Positions 1 to 12,585 of a stretch of 64,000 nt of DNA are shown here, piece after piece. The position numbers and the translations under genes were made by a program. Source of the DNA: Paraphysoderma sedebokerense (Eukaryota > Blastocladiomycota > Physodermatomycetes > Physodermatales > Physodermataceae); the NCBI GenBank assembly GCA_025602915.1, contig JAHLJZ010000014.1, positions 186,001-250,000 of the forward strand, given 5' to 3'. How positions within the stretch are numbered: the first letter of the stretch is position 1; each line of letters begins with the position of its first letter. Below the pieces are notes generated by a model. That model did not search any database. It was not told the origin of the DNA and worked only from the letters and a program-made list of their open reading frames with translations.

Positions 1-1119
1 CATAAAAAAGAGAGAGAGATGTTATCTACGAAAGCGACACAAGAGATGCACGAAATCAAACGAGTGGCTGCACAACTGAAAATCAATCTTGATCGAAAAA
101 CGGAGGAGATGAAATATATCAAGGTTAGATTACTACACCACACCACACATTCTTTCTGTTTACACTTACCGAATATTACTATCATTTCCTTCCATTTTTG
201 TTGTGTATAATTTGTATGTCATCAGCAACTGGCAAACCATGTTCTTGCGCAGCGAACGGACGTTGAAAAATTTTTCATGGACGCGTTAGACTACGTACGA
301 GAAGAAATTCGACATGAAAGAGAACGAAGAAGGAAGGAAGCTCTAAAAGAGTTTAACAGACGGCTGCGAGAGGTAATACATCTAATTTTCAATAGTATTC
401 TTGTACAACTTGGCGAGCTAACAATTTGTTTGATTGATGCTACTTCATCATAGGCTAATTCAACAACGACACAATCACCTTTCGACATTCTCAAAAACCG
501 TTGCAATCAACGGAATAAATTAACCGATATTCAGAAATACCTCACTGATGATCCAATCTCGGCAGATACTTCGAATGACGATAATAAACGCCACAGTACA
601 CAGCAAGAACAACAAAATGGTGGAACTCAATCAAAGGATCCGCGAATCTATTCGGATGAAGCGGATTCCCAGAATGACAAGAGCAAAGAGAAGATTGATG
701 TATCTTCGTTAACTTGGGAAGAAAAAGAAAAGGTTCTGCGTGCATTGTTCGCGAGAATGAATGGCGTGTTTGGTGCAGAATCTGGTTTGGAGGCAACGAG
801 GAAAAGTCAATTTGTGCACCAAGGAGAGGAGTGTGCGGTTAATGGTGGAGGTGAAAATGCAAATCCAGATTCCAGTTCTCGTGACGAAGACATTCAGGGA
901 TCAGAAATGAAAGAAAACCCGAGAATCCAACAAGTTGGGAATGTAAATTTAGAAACAAAATGTGTGGAACCCAAGGTTGATGCTCATTATCGGGAAAATC
1001 CTGGAAGTAGGGAAGCCGAAGAACAAGGGCAATTGAACAACCAAAGCCTAGAGGCTGTGGATGCGATGGGATTTCAGATGAATAGCATGAATTCGAGTAG
1101 CGACGGACTCAAAACATAA
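1..1119 (+). CDS. BBOF1-like coiled-coil protein, C-terminal part
   Basis: The gene runs in from the left edge; its start lies outside the window. Three exons join in frame: 1-123, 226-372 and 454-1119. The first two give a charged helical coiled coil (LKINLDRKTEEMKYIK, then QRTDVEKFFMDALDYVREE). The third holds a disordered stretch, the block LTWEEKEKVLRALFARMNG, and an acidic, Asn/Ser-rich tail. From memory that block and the preceding coil match basal body-orientation factor 1 (DUF4515 family), which in animals acts at the basal body in aligning motile cilia. In a fungus this would fit a flagellated zoospore. The tail is unlike anything I recognise. The gene converges on SDHB. The family call rests on two short blocks, so another ciliary coiled-coil protein is possible. 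Confidence 0.65.
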
Positions 1120-1421
1120 CTGTCATTCTAAAATAAATTCCCTGTAGGAGGAGTTGAAATTATATAAATTGTTCAAAATTTAACAGCATTTCAGGTCCGG
1201 CAAGCCATTTTTAAGAATTCAAAACCAAAACAGCACAAGCTCTAATCACCGCAGTCTCGGGAAATGATTCAAACCGGTATTATGATGTTTATCACATTAC
1301 TTCAATAATCCAACCACAGATATCGTCCTCTTCGTACAGTCACGAATAAACAAAAAGGTCATATTAATGGATTTATTATAGTCCACATTCTTCATACAAT
1401 CGCATATTGAAAGGTGCTGAC
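1120..1421. other. intergenic, between converging genes
   Basis: This AT-rich stretch separates the 3' ends of the BBOF1-like gene and SDHB. I see no coding potential in it, only the two 3' untranslated regions. Confidence 0.6.
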
Positions 1422-2696
<1,275 letters not shown>

Positions 2697-3373
2697 CTAT
2701 CTAATAGGGTATTCTTCATTTGTATCATGTACTCGGCTCTTGCCATTCATCTTGAAATACTCTTAAGACATTTCCATGGGGTTTGGCACTTTCGCCGGGA
2801 GAAAAAACCACCATGGATATATTGAGCCATACTGAAGAGTCGACTGCAACGAAGAAAGCGAAATATGGCGCAATCGACTCTTTTTACTGATGTCGGTTCG
2901 ACGAGATGAACGGCAATTTTTCCATTTTCCAGCCGAGTTCCCTAGGAAACAAATAAAAAACTTAATACCTTTGCCAAGGCAGAGACTGTGTGCACACGGG
3001 CGAGCAGTGACATTGCGGGGAGAGTGTATGCGAGAGAGATGCGACGACGGTGATGATGAGATGACGGTGATGATGATGGAGCGAAGGAATTTGTTGAATT
3101 TGAAATCCATGGAGGAACGGGGATCGCATCATCACGTGACACAGGGTCCTGTGGACAGCCGATGTATCTTTACAATAAACATGAGTATGACGACGATGAG
3201 GATGGCATTTACGGCGGTGGTAACGAGGATATCGATAAATATCTGAAGGATAAGAATACTCCTCATATCTTTAGCGGGCAGTTTGGGAACTGGGCCTAAG
3301 CTATTATCCTTCGGCTGGATATGATTTGAGTTAGACAATATCGAGTGATGATGAATCGATGCTATGAATTAAC
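2697..3373. other. divergent promoter region SDHB/EME1 with a small unexplained ORF
   Basis: The stretch lies between two divergent genes. On the plus strand 3162-3299 encodes 45 residues, acidic in the middle and ending HIFSGQFGNWA; the same frame is open upstream to about 3055 with no ATG. It could be a 3' exon of a short gene whose first exon I cannot place, or chance. Several overlapping ORFs on both strands across GATGATGA-type repeats look like composition artefacts. Confidence 0.35.
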
Positions 3374-6275
3374 ATGATACATAGAACAGGGAAAAGGGAA
3401 TGCTCTGCATGGAACTTATATCATTGCGCGATTGAAAGATACAAAAGTCGACGTCGGAGTTGTGCCATTCGTTTTGCCCGGGACAATTCCGTATTTACCA
3501 CTGAGCCGACATTGGCAATTGCCCTACTCTTTTATCAGCTATCCCGCAACGCTGACTACGAATGCATAATCTCAAAGCAATATCTATGGGTCATTGATCT
3601 GACGAAGTACATTAGGATGCTTGCTGGAATGGATATTGAGTCTGCGATTGACCAAGTCATTGCGATCACTCATTGCAGCCATTCAAGATATAAAATAGCC
3701 CAAGATCTCAAAACCACAAATAGTGTAGATGCTACTGTCACTCGCATATTCAATGGCAAAGTGAGCGTTGACTTTATTTCCACTTCACTTCGATTTTATA
3801 CAAACATACCAAAGTTTGACATAGCCACTAACAAGTCTTCGTTTCACAATCCTCAGTTTTGCCAACACGCAGATGTAAATTTTTCCAAAAACAATGCCCA
3901 AAGTAATCATTCTCTGGGCGCAAACAAGAATGACAGTTTCATTCGAAATTTCCCTACTCAAAGTATGAGTACCACACGGAAACCCATGGTCTGTGAACCG
4001 ATAGTCATTGACGATTCGGATGATGACATTTCAATCCCTCCCAACCCTTCTGCAATTTATTCGACATCAAGTGCAACAAGAGATGATCAACTATTGGCTC
4101 AGCGACCTATATCAAGCTCGATTCTGCATATTGACCTCACCGATACTCCAGACTTCAATTGCCCATCTCTCAATCGATCCAAACCTATATCCAGCTCACA
4201 ATCAAGCCTTCAATTTGATGATCATTCCCAATCAACAAATTGTTCCAGATCTAGCTCTTTTTCATTATCCGCAGAACGCAGTTCATATACCGAACTCAGG
4301 AGGAACGTATCAACCGAGCCTGCTCGACCGTCTCAAACGAATTCATCCATCAGTAGTACCGTCACAAACAAGCCCGCTTCAGCTAATCCCGTCATTATAA
4401 TCGACAGTGATGACAGTCCAATTCCTTCTCGACCGACTTATTCTCGGTCCTCTCCTAACCGGGAGGCTGCCGCGGCTAACCAATCCGAAACATCTACGAG
4501 AGGGATAGGATCGAAACCTGCATTCGTGGATCTAGCGCTTAATAATTACACTGAATCAAGCAGTGACGAGGACGATGATGATCTATATGAATTGCCATCT
4601 CTGGAGGAGATGCTTTATGGTCAACCCCCGGCATCTTCAATGTCTTCGTCTTCCCGACAAAAATCTCGGTTGCAGGATTGTGTGCCTGATATTGGTAGGC
4701 CAAATATAGCACTATCAGAAGAACCCAAAGCAAAAAAGAGGAAAAAGCAACCAGAGGATGCAGCAGCGGAGAAAGCAAGAAAGGAAGAAGAAAAGAGAGA
4801 GAAAGCTAAGCTGAGAGAAGAAGCGAAGAGACAGAAGGAGCGGGAAAAGGAATTGAAGAAACTTGAGAGGGAAGTAGAAAAGCAACGGAAGAAGGTATTT
4901 AAGTTTTTATATTGTCACTTGTCCTGATATTGTATTCTGACGGAATCACGTACCTTTAAACTTTCCGCTTTATCAGGAGGAAAAAGAAGCTGAAAAAGCA
5001 TCTAAGCAGGCACTGAAAGACGCAAATCGTCTCAAGGACAAAATCGAATATACGAAGGAACTTACAGTACAAATAGACTCAAACTTAGCCTCTACTCAGC
5101 TGGGTTCCCAATTCATCTTACTATGTCATTCGATTCCTACCACACCGATGGTAACATCACTTCCCATTCCCTACACTATAAATTTCAGGAGAACCTCAAG
5201 CACATACTACGACAAATCCAAGCAAACTTGGATCCCTTGCGTAGATTATCAGACTACTGAACCATTTACTGTCAAAGTTTTCTTGGCGAGTGACTTCTTG
5301 CAGCTGGTTGCCCCGAATATCAGGGCTTTATTCGATCACACCGCAGATTTAAAAGCTCAATATCCAAAAACCAGGATTCTGTTCATTATTCAAGGATTAG
5401 AGGAGTATTACAGAAGACAGTTGGTGCAGATGAATCGAGGGTTCAAAGCAAATATCCTTGGGTCTACTAGCATCGGCCCAAAACGAAAGAACGCAGGGGC
5501 AAATCAACGAGACGACGAAATAGTTGGGGCACCGCCAATTAGTAAAAATCTAGTGGAAGATGCACTAGCAGTGCTGCAAGTGCGAGAAAGCGTGTTAATC
5601 GTGTTGACAAAGAATCAAGAAGAGACAATAGATAACTTATGTTCAATCATCAAAGAACTGGCGATGTTGCCTTATAAGTATGTAGTTTTGTATTCGTCGA
5701 CTTCATTTCTACCTACGTCGGGTCTTCGCTCACACCAAACATGTTCGTCTTTTCATTAATTGACATTCAACTTCTGGCGTTCTTCAAAAGAATCATTCCC
5801 GATACATCCTCTTCCTCATTTTGTCCCGATATAACTGTCAGATCTGGCACCACACCCACCGACACATATTTGAAAATGTTAACCGAAATTAACTTGCTAA
5901 CTGTACCAGTTGCAAAAGCTATTATAACTCAGTACCCAACTTTAAAAAGTTTATATGACGCGTACATGAGAGTTGGTAGAAGCGCTGGAGAAAAATTGTT
6001 GGCTGACATCGAGGTTTGTTTTCGTCTCTTATATTACGAATCGCGATAATACGATAGCATCCCATTTAACGTGATTGTTCACCGTCTTGATTGTGGTTTT
6101 ATCTCGTTCGTTTATTGCTTTGAATTCTCGGACTTCTCGAAAAAAAAACTACCCACGCCTACAGATTGTTCGAAACGGAACGGGAACCACGAGACGAATT
6201 GGTCCCGCTATTTCGACTAGAGTGTATAATATATTTATGGGTACTGATCCGAATGCTAATGCGGTTGGAATCTAA
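3374..6275 (+). CDS. EME1: crossover junction endonuclease subunit EME1
   Basis: EME1 is the non-catalytic partner of MUS81 in the heterodimer that cuts 3' flaps, nicked Holliday junctions and stalled forks in the nucleus. Exons are 3374-4894, 4977-5677, 5791-6013 and 6165-6275, with all phases agreeing. The N-terminal half is disordered and Ser-rich with SUMO-interaction-like patches (IVIDDSDDD, HIDLTD, VIIIDSDD). A Lys/Glu coiled coil ends exon 1. Then come the nuclease-like domain (TRILFIIQGLEEYYRR, VLIVLTKNQEETIDNLCSII) and the helix-hairpin-helix end (LLTVPVAKAIITQYPTLKSLYDAY, then RRIGPAISTRVYNIFMG). The frame is open for 197 codons before an ATG at 3965 in front of the first such patch. 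The product is 851 residues from 3374 or 654 from 3965, and the longer form has an unrecognised, more globular N-terminus. The family call is firm; the start is not. Confidence 0.9.
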
Positions 6276-6807
6276 ATTTTCGTTGAAGGTTATAAGCAAA
6301 ATTAGAGAAATTGATTCAAATTTTGGAAGATAAAGTTTTGGTGAATTTATGTTGAAGTATTCTGTTTTCGAGATTTTATTGTAGTATATTATGCAGTGAA
6401 GACAGTCGGTTTATATGATTTTGAATACGATATTTAATAGATTATTCTTAATTCTGATATGGATTCTGGTTGCAGTTGCTAGTGTTTACTGTTGTTATCA
6501 TGGGGAAACCTATTAGCTACTCACAGGAAGAATTTGTCATTTGCAACTGACCTTTGCCAACCAATGCTAGACCCTTTCGCCACTTCTATACGTAATTGCA
6601 CTATAATTACATTTTTTCGCAGTATTTACACTACGACAGAATATGCACCTATGTACAAGTATCCTCGTATCACCACAATCCTCATCTAAAAATCAGGAGT
6701 GTACCGTTCCACACAATATTAAATTCGGCATTGATGAGTGCGTTGAGAATATAAACGAGATAATTTCCGCATAATTGCCTCCTTTCATAATAAGGGGCTC
6801 CGGCATT
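6276..6807. other. intergenic, converging 3' flanks
   Basis: AT-rich sequence between the 3' ends of EME1 and the oxidoreductase gene. A 65-codon ORF near 6492-6689 has no family features and is probably chance. Confidence 0.5.
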
Positions 6808-8008
6808 TTAATTTGACGGAACGATCACCACTTTGCCTTTCACTCTCTTGCCCATGCTTATTTCATACGCTTTCACTCCATCACTCAAAGGAACACATTC
6901 TTGGACCACAGGTAAAATCTCTCCATTTTTCACTTTTTCTTCCAAGAACTCGTATCCTTTGTTCGTCAACGACATTATCATTCGGTACGGATTCTTTCCA
7001 AACATTTTATGTTTCATAATCGTGGTACCAAATCCAAGTAAAGCTCCAACAGTGATTTTATCACCATACGGGTAGGGTCCAACGGCTGTCACGAATGGTT
7101 TAGATGGTTTCAAAACCAACGCAGCTAACTGAGTATAGTATTCGTCTCCACCGACTAAATCGAGTATCAAGTCAAAATAATTTTGTTTATTTTGATCTCG
7201 AAATTGTTGGGTCAAATTTCCTTTCGTGTAGTCAATGAAGAAATTGTATCCGTGTTGTTTAATTAAGTTCTCGTTCGAACCGGAACATACACCCCAAATT
7301 TCACCGATACCGAGAGACTTGGCAATTTGTCCTACTAAAGTTCCAATACCACCTGAAGCTCCAATCACGAGGATTTTCGAGGAAGAGTTGTCTGACGAGT
7401 TAAGAGAAATATCACCATGCGTTATTAAGCCTTCGTAAGCTGTGATAGCGGCTAACCCGATGGATCCCGCAGCAGGCCATGGTAAGTGGGTAGGTTTTTT
7501 GGCGACCCAAGAGGTAGTAGTGTCAATGAGAGCGTACTTTTGAATAGGAAGATGTCAGTCTTGTCATTCAATATACGATCACAACTTACGATGGAAAGCA
7601 ATCATTACATAAACATCGAGTATTGCGATAGCATTCATATTGAAGTAAAACTGGGATTTGATAAATAAGTATTGAGGTACACACCTCGCCATGACATCCC
7701 AGAGCCGTTTCTGACACTTTTCCGTAGACTTCATCGCCTACTTTCCACTCTTTAATATTTTCAGCAACAGCAACTACAACCCCAGCAAAATCAAGGCCAA
7801 ATATAAAAGGCAATTTGGTATTCATTATTAACTTTACCCATCCTTTAATCCGTTTCCAGTCCACTGGGTTGACCGAGGAAGCGTGCACTTTGATGAGAAG
7901 CGAAGACGGTGTGAGAGATGGAACGGGGAATGTCGTGTATTTAACAACAATGGAGGGATCGCCGTATTCTTGGACGACAAGAGCTTGCATTTCATTAGGA
8001 GTGGACAT
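6808..8008 (-). CDS. zinc-independent quinone oxidoreductase / MDR family enzyme
   Basis: This is a medium-chain dehydrogenase/reductase of the quinone oxidoreductase type (RTN4IP1 and yeast Yil/Ycr quinone-reductase-like relatives), expected to move hydride from NADPH to a quinone or enone. Two exons, 8008-7685 and 7536-6808, give 350 residues. The GroES-like half has VHASSVNPVDWKRIKG and FGLDFAGVVVAV. The catalytic-zinc cysteines of alcohol dehydrogenases are absent. The Rossmann half has the nucleotide loop ILVIGASGGIGTLVGQIAK, with Ala/Ser after the first Gly as in NADPH users. The C-terminus has GKVVIVPSN, the usual ending. The substrate cannot be told from sequence. No targeting peptide is obvious, so it is probably cytosolic. 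Confidence 0.93.
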
Positions 8009-8467
8009 ATTTTAGGGATTAGATAGTAAGATGAAAAGGAGGAAGATGGAGTGGATAAGATGACTAATGTTACAAGATATATTTTGGCCGGTCATTCAGC
8101 CACAATATACTCGAGGCTTCATTGAGATATCACTACATAAAGAATACAGTACATGACATATTACGGCAAGGGAAAACAACAACTACATATACATGGATTG
8201 GAATGTCCTTTCAGGAAAACACTACGACAACGAGAACGGAAAGACATCGCGAAGATAGAAAGATAAGCCCGCTCAAACCAGCACAGAGATATGACAAACC
8301 AGTAACTTGCTATCGGTAAATTTTGATCAAACCGCAGGGCGGGCACAACTTGAAAACTTCACCTTCGTCAACATATCATCAATTTCATAAGTGCGCAACA
8401 CCGCATCTTGTAAGCCATTATTATCGCGCAGAAACCTTATTTTATCAAATAGACCCCATGGTTGACT
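8009..8467. other. intergenic between two minus-strand genes
   Basis: The stretch should hold the promoter of the oxidoreductase gene and the 3' end of the KH-protein gene. Short ORFs on both strands lack codon or motif support. Confidence 0.5.
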
Positions 8468-9915
8468 CTACCTTCGCTCTCCATTGTCTTGACACCTTTT
8501 TATCTCCATCTCAATTCTTTGATGCAACAAGTATATTGCCTTCTGACAGGCTTCGGGAGTGCCGATAATATCAACCTTTCTTTCACTTTCTCCACCTTTT
8601 CCATCGTTGCCATTGTCCCCTTTACCATCAGATATACGGATATCGCACTTAGAAGTATGCCTTATTTCTTTTATCTTTGTGCCACCCTTTCCGATTACGG
8701 CACCAACAATATGGGACGGGATAAACATAGTTTGATGTTGCTCATTTTGAGATTGAGAGCGCGATGACGATCCCCCGTGAGAACGGGACGAATGTGAATG
8801 TCGAGAGGATGAACTGTAGGAGGAAGAGGAAGAAGGGACTGAGGGAAGAAGGCGATTACTCGGTTTATATTGAATACCAGTGTGAGTTCGTTCATGCCAC
8901 ACTTCTAACAAAGTCTTCGCTACATGAAAAATAGTTATATGGATAGCGTCGGGGACCCCAGTAATACTAAGGCAACGATCGGTACTATGTGGTAAGGTAT
9001 CCTCTGACGCGACGATGCGAGAGTTGGAAGTCTCTTGGATTTCTTTGATTTTTGTACCGGATTTACCAATGATAGCTCCAATGCGATTATTGGGAACAAG
9101 AATGTTGATAGTAATTGGTACGACTGAAGGTGAAGGAAGATCGCGAGGAGGATTAGGCGAAGCGAGGGCAAAGTTTTGAGTAGCAGTGATGATCGAGCGG
9201 GCGATAAGATTGAAAGCCTGAAGGAAATGAAAGCCAGAAACGTGAGCACCAATTGACTCCTGAAGAACAATCAATCACGCAGCCATACCTTGGCAACCAC
9301 ATCAACAGGACCGTTGACATTCAAGATTCTTTCATTCACACCCTGAACCTGTTCAGATATTCCCATTTTGGCTCCAGAAGCCTCTCGCATATCCTGAATA
9401 TTTTTACCTTTCATTCCAATCAATATTCCGGCTTCCTTGGTAGTCACCAGCGCTCTGATTTGTATTTGGTTGGGAGGGGGGCGAGAACCAGAAGACTGAT
9501 CAAGATCTGCGGATGAAGTAGTCAAAGTCTGTTCGGGAGCAGTGGCGCCTGTTTCATTTTGTTCACCAGAGCTGTTATGTGGAGACGGAGAAAGGCGGCG
9601 TGGATGCGGGGACAGTGAACGAGACTGAGATCGCTGAGAACGAGTCGGAGAAGGGGATTTTTCCAGAGATCGAGATCGGTTAAAAGATTCTGCGTCTTCT
9701 TGGTGGAGCCGATCAATTGTATTAACCTGAACCTCCATGTCTCCATTGTTATCGTCGGCATGTTCCATGTCGAATGCCACCGGACTTTCGGCATCATTTT
9801 CAAGAGCAATCTTCTTATGTGGATGAGTTCCCTCTGAAGTTTGATTGTCCTCTACGCTGAGTGAACGCTTACGACGAGGGGATTCAGGTTTACTTGTGTT
9901 AATTTCTGAAGTCAT
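8468..9915 (-). CDS. triple KH-domain RNA-binding protein, PCBP/Hek2-like
   Basis: A poly(C)-binding-type RNA-binding protein with three KH domains, the layout of yeast Hek2/Pbp2 and animal PCBP/hnRNP K; such proteins control mRNA localisation, stability and telomere-linked transcripts. Exons 9915-9289 and 9217-8468 give 458 residues. Residues 1-145 are disordered with SR/SP dipeptides. KH1 spans about 151-220 with GMKG in the GxxG loop, KH2 about 243-315 with GKSG, and KH3 about 372-450 with GKGG. A Ser/His-rich linker separates KH2 from KH3. The intron cuts KH1 near its end. All three GxxG loops are intact, so all three domains should bind nucleic acid. Orthology to Hek2 in particular is inference from domain number and spacing. 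Confidence 0.92.
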
Positions 9916-10816
9916 AACGATTATCTAAAAGCATGTAAGAGTTTATTAATACGTGTCCGCGGATACATAAGATAATACGTAAGCGAAGGACGCGAATACG
10001 AAGGATGTGGAAATTGAAACCCACCTTGACAAATTATAATATCAGCTGCAAATCAGAAAATACACTTAATTAAGTCGGATAGAAGTTTCGAATAATTGAA
10101 GTGACAAAGAGAAAGGAATGATAAACTGATCTACAAGATATGAGGAGGAAGAAGAGGAAGAAGAGGACGCTGAGGGGGATGAGTTGGTATTTTGAACATG
10201 AGGATAGAGAAGATAATAGAAGTGAGGAGGAAGCAAGACTTAATAGGAAAGAAATTGATTTGAAACTGGAAGAATTATCAGATCATGTAGGAGGCTTTGG
10301 ATTAGAATGCGTCGGTACAAATTGAACGTCTGTCAGAAGTCGATTTCTCGTGATCGACGTATTAAAAGCTAACTAGCCGGTACAAGTCCTCTTCGCCAAC
10401 CCTTCTACGTTGGATATTCCATAAACCATTTTACGTTGATCTCCAAGTAACTTGATAGCGAATATCGTAATGACAGTTCAAGTATTGGAGAAGTATGGGG
10501 TAGCACAACAACACCCGACGACCTCGCAACTGAATAGGCAGAAGTAAGTGATTAGAAGGGACATCAGTGCCTACCTAGGATATAATAACTGATCGATAAT
10601 GTTCAACAAGCGACGAAATGAAATCGAGAACCGAGTTTGGAAAGAAATGAACACTATTATGTGTGGGAAGATCGGATGGTGATGGAGGAGGGGAATAAAC
10701 AAAGTCACATGACGGTTGTTCCCTCACTACAACACTGGCTGGTGCTCGCGTTCCCTTGTCCAATTCGTAGCGAAGGAATCTTCATTTCATAGTTTATACC
10801 AATACGAGGTGCGAAG
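9916..10816. other. divergent promoter region, with unplaced short ORFs
   Basis: This 900-base gap lies between the divergent KH-protein and Rogdi-like genes. It includes an A/G-rich run near 10140-10230, read as Lys/Arg or Glu-rich depending on frame, and a 62-codon minus-strand ORF at 10763-10575. Neither shows a domain or a convincing exon partner. A short non-conserved gene cannot be excluded. Confidence 0.4.
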
Positions 10817-12292
10817 ATGGTAACGACATCTCTGGAGGAAAAAGATCACAATGTGCTGCTTCTGGAGCAAGCTGCGACCGATGCGGAGTTGCAGTGGTTG
10901 CTTCAAACTCACTTTCCCTCCCTTCTCGCTGAACTCGCGATAAACCTCGAAGTCTGTTAAATACAGTTTTGTCTTCCGTTTGGGAACGATTCAAATCAGG
11001 TGCCTGCTAACCAATGGCTCAAAATAGGAATCTCTTCTTGCTGTATCGGCTTCAGATCACCCCGTTTCGACTGCAGCTGGCCAGAATTTGGTGATTTCGA
11101 GCACAAAGTAGAGTTCCATTCCTTATCTCACACAATAAACAAGAATTGGCCGATTGACAATTTGGTTGCTAGTAGCGACAGTCTTAAGGGAGTCGTTTCA
11201 ATAGATGGAACTCAGATTATTCGGGCGGTATGGTTGATTACCTAACCTATGGCGCATCTACAAAAGCCAATTATCTTACATCCATACATACTAGGATTTT
11301 CAAATCAAATTACCACATCTTAATAGAGGTCATGTTTTAAAACTGTCGGTGAACCATCAGAAGCCCATTATCTTGGAGCAGGTAATGTCGCTGGATTTAA
11401 TTGGATGTGCGAAAACCGGATTAACGTGATGTGGATTCATGATTCTTTTACAGGTACAGACAGCTAGGAACTATATAACGGCGGCGTTGGAAAGTTTGCA
11501 AGGATACTTGCCTCCTTATACGAAACGCAGTTTTGATGAGGTACAGCTTTGTTTATTCTTTCAACATTTCAATGGAGCGGCTACTAAACGTTGTCACCGA
11601 TTCCGTTCTCGTTTGTACGTCGACTTATTGAATAACTTTGTTAAGCTTTGCGACAAGTTAGATCACTCTCTGAGGCACGCAGCTAACACTTTACATGATG
11701 TGGAAGAGACAAAGTTATTTCCGTTTAAAATAATCCATCCCTCCCATTTTTCGGCGGATTTGCCCGAGGATCTTATCATCCAATTTCACATTTCAAATGG
11801 AAACCTTGTAACCACGATTTTTCATGTTCTTTTACACCACGAATCGCAACATCATCACCATGGCCCTCATCATCAGTTCGGGAATGCAATGGACACTCTA
11901 ACGCGCAAAATGGAGAGGCAGCTGCTACACGGAAAATTGTTGCTTCAGAAGGGTGGGACCCTTGGAAGGTCCAGTGGTGGTGCTGGTGGAACCTTGGGGC
12001 GGTCAAGCGGGATATCGCACATGAGAGAAGGTAGCCATGACGCCGCGAGTGCGTTGTCAAGTGGAAGCGGTGACAAGAATTTAATACAGTATGTTGGAAT
12101 ACATTATTCACCCTGACCGATTTATGAAAGAGCTAACTATTTGACAGTTTACCAGATTCCCGAGTGGTAGAAGCAATTTATGATACTCTTGTCGTGGAAT
12201 CTGTTTTCCCTAATTTAAGTGTGATAATGAAATCGTTGAACCAGGCAAGAGAGATATTGGCAGAAATTAAAGCAAAATTACAGGGATTCTAA
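10817..12292 (+). CDS. RAV2: Rogdi / RAVE subunit 2 homologue
   Basis: This is the leucine-zipper protein family of animal Rogdi and yeast Rav2. Rav2 belongs to the RAVE complex, which drives reassembly of the V1 and Vo sectors of the vacuolar H+-ATPase. Likely exons are 10817-10951, 11028-11090, 11144-11227, 11295-11381, 11454-11540, 11646-12088 and 12148-12292. Family marks are the start LEQAATDAELQWLLQTH, the strand DSLKGVVSIDGTQIIRA, then VLKLSVNHQKPIILEQ and ARNYITAALESLQGYLP. Next comes LFPFKIIHPSHFSADLPEDL and the closing DSRVVEAIYDTLVVES. A His-run and a Gly/Ser insert with two copies of GGTLGRSSG sit before the last exon. The small 11091-11143 intron is the least certain join, and the 11541-11645 intron is in frame and could be retained. 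Confidence 0.85.
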
Positions 12293-12585
12293 AAAGAGAG
12301 CTAGACGTAATCTTGATATGTCATATTTCGATTGTATATACCAGAATATATGCTGCTAGAGATGAATGTCTATTTTTAGAACTGCAAGAAGCGGTTCACC
12401 GGCCGATTGTTGCACGCGCGAGGGCATGGTTGCATGGTTGATGCCGTCGGAGTTTGAAACCGTTCCTCGTACTAAAGGAGAACAGAAGAGTCTTTCGGGC
12501 TAAGTCCAACGAATACAGCACTACTCCCTTCAGAAAACTGCTATTTGCGAATAATACAGTCCTTGACGTATAGAAACTCACGGAA

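Noticed and set aside
10140-10325. 61-codon basic ORF read as a small gene
   Set aside because: It sits in an A/G-rich repeat where several frames are open, with no motif or exon partner.
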